From NCBI GenBank assembly GCA_011109175.1, contig RDEW01000015.1, positions 840,882 through 904,881 of the forward strand: 64,000 bases of DNA. Reading direction: 5' to 3'. Positions within the stretch are counted from its first letter, which is position 1, and each line of letters opens with the position of its first letter. The position numbers and the translations under genes are program-made. Positions 57,376-64,000 of the stretch are shown here, piece after piece. Origin of the DNA: Dicyema japonicum. Its lineage: Eukaryota > Dicyemida > Rhombozoa > Dicyemidae. Under the pieces are notes generated by a model that was not told the origin of the DNA, did no database searches, and was given only the letters and a program-made list of their open reading frames with translations.

Positions 57376-57790
57376 ATGTCTCGAGATCATAGTAATTATA
57401 TCCCAATTACTTTCTGTGTTTAGACTTCGCCATGGAAGAAAATATTAATCTAATAGACTCAATGGGAAGAAGGGTTTCGGAATTAAAAAATGTTTATTCA
57501 TTTTTAATAACTAGTAGACTGCAATAGAACTTGATACTGACACACGTGATTCAAAAAAGTTGCTAGGAAAATTTGTATAAATTTTATTATTTTTTTATTT
57601 AAATTTAATTTATTTTTAGGGAAGTGGGTTGGAGTCGACAGGATCTATTCTAACAAACGTGGGAACTCGTCTTAAAAATTCAGTGCTGGTTTCCCCAAGG
57701 AATGGCAAAATGCAGTTTTGGTATACTGTATTGGGGCTTGTCCTTGTTATGCTTATTATTTATTACAGTGTTAGATTTGTTATGAAATAA
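57376..57790 (+). CDS. BET1: BET1/GS15-type SNARE (4 exons)
   Basis: Exons 57376-57391, 57424-57491, 57518-57574 and 57620-57790, introns 32, 26 and 45 nt, join to 312 nt (103 aa). Bet1-family proteins are 100-120 aa. The start MSRDHNFAMEENINLIDSMG leads into a SNARE-like heptad helix (RRVSELKN, TAIELDTDTRDSKKLLGKF, GSGLESTGSILTNVGTRLKN) and a C-terminal membrane anchor (FWYTVLGLVLVMLIIYY) with a short basic tail. Size and topology fit BET1 or BET1L. Role: vesicle fusion in ER-Golgi traffic, with the anchor in the membrane. Assignment between the two is uncertain. Confidence 0.72.
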
Positions 57791-57949
57791 ATTTATTGTA
57801 TTTTGTCAGTTGACTTTTAAGTTTTTAAAATGTTTTCTGATCTGTCAAGTGAAGATTATTCCACTCTCATGACACAGAATATAAGGCGTGTGGCGCCATA
57901 TCGTGCTATGTGGCTAATTTGTTAAAAATTTTTCTTCTTTCTCAATGAT

Positions 57950-58190
57950 AGAGTCATTGGATCCACTTTACTCAGAAGCGGCCCAATGCCTGGTCGGCAT
58001 TCAAAAGGATCCAACTATTCATTCCATTGAGACATAATTTAGTTCCTGGCATCGACCTCAGCTCCTCGTAGAACGTCCTCTGGATCACTTTTATTGGCTG
58101 TAGACTCTGCTGGAACTCGTCAGGATCAAGGAATTAGTTCGTTTGGTTTTACCCTTGGTCCTTTGGAATAATTTTATTTATGATCTGAGA
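57950..58190 (+). repeat. Jockey-like retrotransposon 3' end
   Basis: A coding remnant near 57960-58110 is followed by AGGATCAAGGAATTAGTTCG, TTTGGTTTTACCCTTGGTCC and an A/T tail. AGGATCAAGG and CCTTGGTCCT can pair with one G-U type mismatch, as in the other tails. Confidence 0.6.
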
Positions 58191-58199
58191 GAGTTGTCC

Positions 58200-59135
58200 C
58201 AAAATGCTTAGGGATATTTCTTCCATCAAAGAAGCTACGAGAACATTTTCAATCGGTCGTATCACCTTCTGTTCTTATACGAATTATTAAGTACCGTTAT
58301 TTTAGTCGAAACCACTAAGTACCTGGAGGTTCCGTTTGATCAAAGATCACAGGTATCTTTGATCAAGTTTTTTCAATCAGTTCCATTGTTCTTATCGACC
58401 AGTTAATAAAAAATAATTTCGTTACATGACATTGCCTCGTAATTTGGTAATTTGATAACATTTCGCCTAAAAGTAGATCATAAAAATTTTGTCAGACAAA
58501 TCAAGTTAACTCCCCATGTTGGGATAAAATTGAAACTAATGAGTGAGCCAGTTGTTTCCCCTGATAGAATACCGATGCCTGCATCGTCAACATATCCAAA
58601 TGAGGAGGTCCCGTGTCTGTTCGTGAAGTTTTGCACAATAATATTCATAGAGTATTGAAAATCACAACCTTGCTTCTGCAACACCGAAACGTGTTTGCAA
58701 AAGTTCCCCTCCGCGTGCACCACTCGTCGTTTGCAATGTGGTCTTCCAAAGCGCTGAGAACCATTGTCTCTTACAGGGAGTCTCTTAGTCGCGTCGGGGT
58801 TCTATTACAAATTTCATTGATGACTCCTTAACCAATTTTTCCGGACACTTGAATGTTAGTTCACTCAAAACATGGCTAAAGCGGGAAGCTAGTCATTACA
58901 ATCGTTTGTACATAAAGGAAGGATCTAAGAACAACATGTTATTTCATCGACGAAAACTGCTGAAATGAAGCTTATTGCCCAACAAAATAACTCCATGATT
59001 CACTGTAAATAAAATACCTTGGAATATGTGTGCTATTAAGACTCTTTTATCGAAAGAGAATTCATCGAAAGACTGGATTTAAATGATGGTTCTTTGTGCC
59101 TCTGAAGGTTTTCAGGTTCATTAATTCATTTATTA
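58200..59135. other. No recognisable gene
   Basis: Frames 58452-58658 (+), 58478-58723 (-) and 58613-58831 (+) overlap on opposite strands and show no domain. Likely degraded retroelement sequence, not supported further. Confidence 0.35.
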
Positions 59136-59139
59136 TTAT

Positions 59140-59200
59140 TTAAAGCACTTTCACGAAAGCCATAATGATTATAGCCGCCCCGCATGTGCAAACACTCAAA
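59140..59200 (-). repeat. SINE-like repeat, terminal scrap
   Basis: TTATTATTATTTAAAGCACT, TTCACGAAAGCCATAATGAT and TATAGCCGCCCCGCATG match the element-3'-end region at 45070-45125 (AAGCCTTTTCACGAGAGCCA, TATTTATAGCTCCGCATAG). Short. Confidence 0.55.
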
Positions 59201-59829
59201 GAAACAATATTTATAGTTAGTCTTTTCCATCTTCCTCTGTCGAATGTGAGTGATCTCAATTCGTCCAGGTCGTCTCCCGTCTTTAGATTTTTTCATTAAT
59301 TCATATGTTAGCTAAATCCGAATCCAACTCGAAACTATTGCAAAAACATGGATAGAATAGCTTACATATCATGACTTCAAAGAGGGAATGGTTATTAACT
59401 ATAACAAGGTTCGGATCATAAAGATTAAGACCCAAAAGCGACTACAGCCAAGATATTGAAGTCAGAAAGCGTTTCTGGCGATGCTTTGTCAGCGGAAGCT
59501 CTACATTCGGTGGAATATTTTCATCTTTTTCTTTCAAGGAATCATTTTCTCATCGTTATTATATGGGGTGGTCTTTCATTCTGAGGGAGAGAGAATTATC
59601 ATGTTGTTAGTTCATACGATCTGCTACAAAGTATGAGGTCCAACGAAAAGTTGAATGAAAGTCAGGAGAGACTATTGAGACCAGTTAGGATGACTGTGAG
59701 GTGAAAATAGCGGGCCTCTGTTCGTGAAACTTCTTTGATATCCTATGATTACTTAATGATGTTGATAAAGGAACCCATGTAGTAGTCTAGACCCTCCATA
59801 GCAAGACCCATAATATTTCAACTGTCTCT

Positions 59830-60115
59830 GAGAGGGGGAATCTCGTTGTACTACATTCTGGCTGAAGGTTCCACGCATATAAGATGCTTTGGGTATGACG
59901 ATTGACGGCGTAATCAGTGAATGCCTCGCTGCGGAACCGGATCATATGAATAGGACTGACACGCAAAATAAAGAAAAAAAAGTTAAAGAACATTTATTGG
60001 TTCCCTCCTTCCTTATAAAGAATAGTTAATATAACTGTTCTTTGCTATAATAAAGTGTGAGTACTTACTATGCGGAGTTATAAATATTATGGCTCCAGCG
60101 AAAAGGCTATTATTA
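59830..60115 (+). repeat. SINE-like dispersed repeat (reverse orientation copy)
   Basis: In this orientation GAATCTCGTTGTACTACATT, GGTTCCACGCATATAAGATG, AATCAGTGAATGCCTCGCTG, ATAACTGTTCTTTGC and TATGCGGAGTTATAAATATT with ATGGCTCC follow the order of the minus-strand family at 45285-45070 and 37060-36840. The copy ends GAAAAGGCTATTATTA. Confidence 0.65.
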
Positions 60116-60469
60116 GTCCATATCAAAATACCTAAACGTAAAAAATATTCATTGTTAATTGGATAATAAAGGAGAACTTCAAACAGTGCATTATTACAAA
60201 GATATGTTGGTCAAATGAAAACAAAAGACCTTTTTTGTAGGCATCCAATTAAGACCATTCCTCATGATCCCACTTTTGATGCCGGAAAAGAAAGTAATAA
60301 TCTACGACTAATATACGTCACAAAGCTAAAAACACCACAAGAGCCAAAATGACCACGCTGAACGTTAAATTATATATTTGAAAAAAACTTAAAAATATTA
60401 TGTTATTAAGGAATTAATTTTAATATTACAAGTATTGAAACAGTTACTGAGAAGTAGACTTTTGGGAAG

Positions 60470-61515
60470 GTCTTCTACGCAATTAGCTACCTAACGGAAA
60501 TTTTTAACCTGTCCGTTAAATGGAACACTATCCCCCAAATATGGAAGAACTCGCTCATCACTCCGATTCATAAGACCGGGAAACCATAAGGAGATCCCGA
60601 TTCATACAGACCAATCTCATTGACCTCTACTATATCAAAAGTGTTGGAAAAGTTGATCCATCTGAAATTACTCCTTCCCTAACTCAACCGAATTTCCAAC
60701 ACGGATTCCGTTCTGGAAGATCAACCACGATTTTCTTATCAACGCTTTCACAGTTCATTGCGGATGGTTTCAACACTACCCAAAAACACATGCGGAAAAA
60801 ATGGTATCGATTGACATCAACAAGGCGTTTGACTCGGTACCGAGGAAACATTTAATTGGAAAAATCTTTGATTCAAAAATTCGTGCTAACTTGAAACTAT
60901 GGCTGGCCAATTTTTTATCTGGAAAACGTGGGAGGGTCATCTGTGGCTATAGCTAAACAGTCTTGGTTGATAGCTAACAGTCTCTCGGTATCGGTTCCAA
61001 ATTCATCATGCGCTCTATTCACCTCCGAACGGCGGTTCAAAGAAGAACCAGAAATCTTCATCGGACATACTCGGATACCTGTCACAAGAAACCCCTCAAT
61101 CCTGGGAGTGACATACGACAGACTGCTTAATTTTACCTACCATGCCAAACAAGTGAATGTCACACGGGCCCTCATCCAGAAGACCCCAGCGAATATGAAT
61201 AAAGCAATCGGAACCATATACCGCCAGACAATCGCACCGGCTGTGGAATATGCTTCTGCTGCGTGGAGATTCGCGTTATCAGAGGCCACTATCCAAAAAC
61301 TAAACTTACTGCAAAGGAAAACAACACGTATGATAGGACCACAATGTGGAACGAAAATTCCTCCCCTGCTGACGGAATCTACAACTCGTAGATGTGGTTC
61401 CAGATTTCTACGCATTTGCGAGGAAGATGGACACCAACTAAGCCTCTTATTGTTTCACGCAAAAAAAATCTTGAATCGTTACAACTTGTTGTTGTGGTGT
61501 TTATACATTTTCTGA
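60470..61515 (+). pseudogene. Jockey-like retrotransposon, RT and C-terminus
   Basis: Degraded RT from about 60530: IWKNSLITPIHKTGKP, SYRPISLTSTISKVLEKLIH, then IDINKAFDSVPRKHLIGKI and LKLWLANFLSGKRGRV. The catalytic motif region is deleted at about 60935. The post-RT frame 60928-61515 has ILGVTYDRLLNFTYHAK, APAVEYASAAWRFALS and KLNLLQRKTTRMIG. Related to the copy at 54960-56960. Confidence 0.8.
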
Positions 61516-61538
61516 AACTTATTCCAATATAAGAGCTG

Positions 61539-63155
61539 TTGATGGGGAAAGACTTGGCAACCTACCCTGTATTTAAATGCCAAAAAAATCTTATGAGCAA
61601 ACTCTCCTACGATCTAATTGGAAGCAACGTTACTGCAAAACATCAAATCTCGAGTCTTCGTCACACAGAATCTCACAATTTCGCAACATGGAACGTAAGA
61701 GGCTTAAGCGAAGGGAAACTAGAAGTCGTAAAAAGAGAAATGAGAAGGCTTGATATTGACCTGCTTGGAGTAAGCGAACTTCACTGGATCGACAGTGGTT
61801 TTTTTCGTTCTGATGATTTCGTCATATATTATTCTGGTAACATTAATGCGAAGAGAAACGGAGTGGCCTTCATTGCTTCAAAGAAAATTGCACGTGCTAT
61901 TGAAAGTCATAGAATATTTAATGATCGGATAATACTAATCCACGTCCGTGGACGACCATTGAATATTACGGTCATGCAAGTGTATGCCCCAACATCTATT
62001 GCCAAGGATGACGAAATTGACCAATTTTATTATGAATTTCAAGAGGCACTAAAACTAATACCCAAAAAGGACATAATGGGGGATTTCAATTCAAAAGTTG
62101 GGTGTATGCCACATACGGATATTGTTGGAAGTTTTGGTTTGGGGAAAGGAAATGATGCTGGGGATCGACTGGTCCAATTCTGTCAGAAAAATGGATTTCA
62201 AATAACTAACACATGGTTCAAACAGCACAAACGACGATTATACACTTGGACGTCGCCAAATGGAATGTCTAGGAACCAGATTGATTATATTTTGTGCGCC
62301 AAACGTTGGAAAAGCTCTATAACAGCCGTCAAAACATATCCAGGGCAGACTGTGGAACAGACCATCAGCTACTTGTTGCAAAAATTAGAACGAAATTCAA
62401 TAACATTTGGAATACCCCCGAGTAAAAAAATTCGATGTCTCAAACATACCACCATAATACGCAATGGAAGTTAAGCACAATATTGGATTACTGGATTTGA
62501 ACGGAAGGATGCCTGATGAATTATGGAATGATATGCAGTTGGTTATTAGGAAGGCTGCAATAAAGCATGTCAAATACAAAACGCCGGCCAAGTGCTCTGA
62601 GTGGCTCTCTGCCAACACCCTGAACATTGCTGAGGCTCGTAAAGCTGCTAAAGTCTTTGGGAATATAGACGAGATAAGAAAACTTAACTCTGAATTCAAA
62701 AAAGCAGCCAGGAAGATAAAGAAGACTACTGGAGGTTACATTGCAAAAAAATGGAAGATGACTATAAGAGAGGTCATACTAGAATGCGTATTTACAACTA
62801 AAAAGATTACGAACCCCCTTTACGAATGATGAGGAGGTTACTAAGAATCCCTTGGACCTCCAAAGTAACGGGTAGAGACTGACATTTTGCTAGAGGGAAG
62901 AATCGTAAAACACAGATTGGCGTTCTTTGGGCATGTTGTCCGCTCTGATTCACTGGAAAGAACCATTATACTGAGCAATATTACTGGGAAGAGAAGACCT
63001 GGCCGACCAAGGACTCGGTGGCTATCCACGGTGGAAGACGTAACGGGAATGCCTATATTAAGGCTACTCCAAATTGCAACGGATCGGGGAGAGTGGAGGA
63101 AACTCGTTCATGAGATCTCCAAGGGTCGGACACGACTAAATTGGACAACATAACA
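61539..63155 (+). mobile_element. RTE/BovB-like non-LTR retrotransposon with the RT core deleted
   Basis: A long open APE frame (61539-62474, 311 aa) has FATWNVRGLSEGKLEVVKRE, LLGVSELHWIDSG, VYAPTSIAKDDEID, MGDFNSKVG and NQIDYILCAKRW. The endonuclease motifs (N, E, D-x-N, and Y-x-A-P) are present. Frame 62464-62829 is the linker region (LDLNGRMPDELWNDMQL). Then the element jumps to the C-terminal tail (62887-63153: LAFFGHVVRSDSL, GKRRPGRPRTRW, DRGEWRKLVHEISKGRTRLN). The whole RT with the Y-A-D-D active site is missing. The APE frame is nearly free of stops, so the element is young compared with the others. Confidence 0.85.
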
Positions 63156-63169
63156 TAACAAAAGAAAAT

Positions 63170-63360
63170 CGGTTAGCTAAGAAATTTCCTTCCCCAATCG
63201 GCTTTCTCTGAAAAAATCAAAGAAGGCATTTCCGTTCGACCATGAGATCAATGGAGACGTACATGCTTAGGATGGCACGTTTGGTTGCGGGAACTGGGAT
63301 CGCCTAGCAAGTTGATTTTACTTTGTCTTTCTTTCTCGGTGATCCCGGGGTTAATAAATA
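63170..63360 (+). repeat. Retrotransposon 3' tail with hairpin (GGGATCGCC type)
   Basis: GGGATCGCCTAGCAAGTTG (63297) and CGGTGATCCCGGGGTTAATA (63340 on) can pair over 8-9 bp. The insert TTTTACTTTGTCTTTCTTTC resembles the loops at 41950-41990 and 47550-47570. The end is TTAATAAATAAA. Confidence 0.65.
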
Positions 63361-63364
63361 AAGT

Positions 63365-63575
63365 TCCCCTCTCTAATACCTTTGGATTTCCATATCCACA
63401 TGAACCGGGAAGCGGGCCCGTTTGACTACAAGCATCCAGTTGAACGACCAATACGTACTTGCGTGAGATCGAGGGAGGAACATCGTGCCAAGTTGAGGTC
63501 TCTATTGGAGCGTGTCTAGGATCACGTGAGTAGTTGGTTTTGTGTTACCGTGGTCTTTGAAATTTTTTTTGCATT
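63365..63575 (+). repeat. Jockey-like retrotransposon 3' end
   Basis: The coding remnant contains EEHRAKLRSLLERV (compare EEHRVKMRSLLECI at about 51445-51480), followed by GGATCACGTGAGTAGTTGG, TTACCGTGGTCTTTGAA. Second tail in a row, so two insertions lie side by side. Confidence 0.65.
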
Positions 63576-64000
63576 TCAATCAACCGGATTAAAAACTCTG
63601 GGATGTTAGGATTGAAAATTATTGAAAGAGTATTCACGAATTACCAGTTACCGCAAAGTTGAGTTGGTGACGATGGATGAAAGCATTTCTTTCTTTTGAG
63701 AATAGATGAGGTGACAAACTCTTGGGTGACATCGGAAACCCTAATTTACGAACAAAGGACGTGTCGAAGATACGAGGGAACCAGATTGAATATAAAAAAA
63801 CTTAGGTGATCATCTCTCTTCGACTGTACACATATATGATGACATTTAATGTTATTCTCTGATGATTTAATGTTGAGTAGAAACAGTTTTGTACAAGTAG
63901 CGTTTTAACAAAATATATTTTCGCTGGGAAGAGGAGATGACGCTGCTTACGTGTTTGCTGAAGGTCATTAGAGGGGCATATATGATCCCCAGTATCTTAA
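63576..64000. other. No recognisable gene
   Basis: The window end. No frame, repeat or RNA recognised in the last 425 nt. Confidence 0.35.

Noticed and set aside
1-64000. CRISPR arrays, bacterial operons, ribosome-binding sites, rRNA
   Set aside because: None seen. The genes have spliceosomal introns and the repeats are eukaryotic transposable elements.

Overview
The window looks like nuclear DNA of a very compact animal genome: AT-rich, dense in decayed mobile elements, with a few intact protein-coding genes whose introns are nearly all 21-34 nt. I could join exons by frame, splice signals and protein family for ten genes. Several belong to metazoan-type families: dynactin p150, an R7-type RGS protein, an Ig/FnIII membrane protein and a proprotein-convertase propeptide. 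Tiny introns plus animal genes plus many transposons fit best with a dicyemid mesozoan (inference; dicyemids are known for unusually short introns). Other reduced parasitic animals are not excluded.

Host genes on the + strand: Ig/FnIII membrane protein (4982-6402), CWF19L1 (12766-14453), DNAJB6-like co-chaperone (16863-17524), dynactin p150/DCTN1 (30584-34001), R7-like RGS protein (37216-38800), ALG5 (53555-54734) and a BET1-like SNARE (57376-57790). On the - strand: MTPAP-like poly(A) polymerase (24121-25555), NACA-like protein (39692-40749) and an orphan proprotein-convertase propeptide (51654-52029). They serve unrelated cell functions and do not form an operon. Their orthologues would mostly be missed by simple ORF calling, because the introns are so short that exons of 50-300 nt break the frames.

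The rest is mostly mobile-element debris. It includes APE-type non-LTR retrotransposons (an RTE/BovB-like lineage and a Jockey/I-like lineage). A non-LTR family with an N-terminal zinc finger and a C-terminal restriction-like endonuclease (RLE; NeSL/Utopia/R2-like) has two long copies, 20640-23570 and 25900-28090, and many 3' scraps. There is one ZBED-type hAT DNA transposon (9851-11633, with a Jockey tail nested in it), one pogo/Tigger-like element with complete inverted repeats (47623-48644), a TA-flanked MITE (about 43048-43642), another TIR pair at 20507/23793, a GIN/Ginger-type integrase remnant (45900-46752) and SINE-like repeats. Many retroelement tails share a small 3' hairpin followed by a TAA-rich tail.

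Five single-base frame disruptions, most in or beside short T or A runs, occur in otherwise well-conserved genes (two in CWF19L1, one each in the DnaJ, MTPAP and NACA genes). There is also one N at the junction of a 318-bp tandem duplication. Together these suggest that the assembly carries homopolymer errors. All gene models here are joined by eye and need transcript support.
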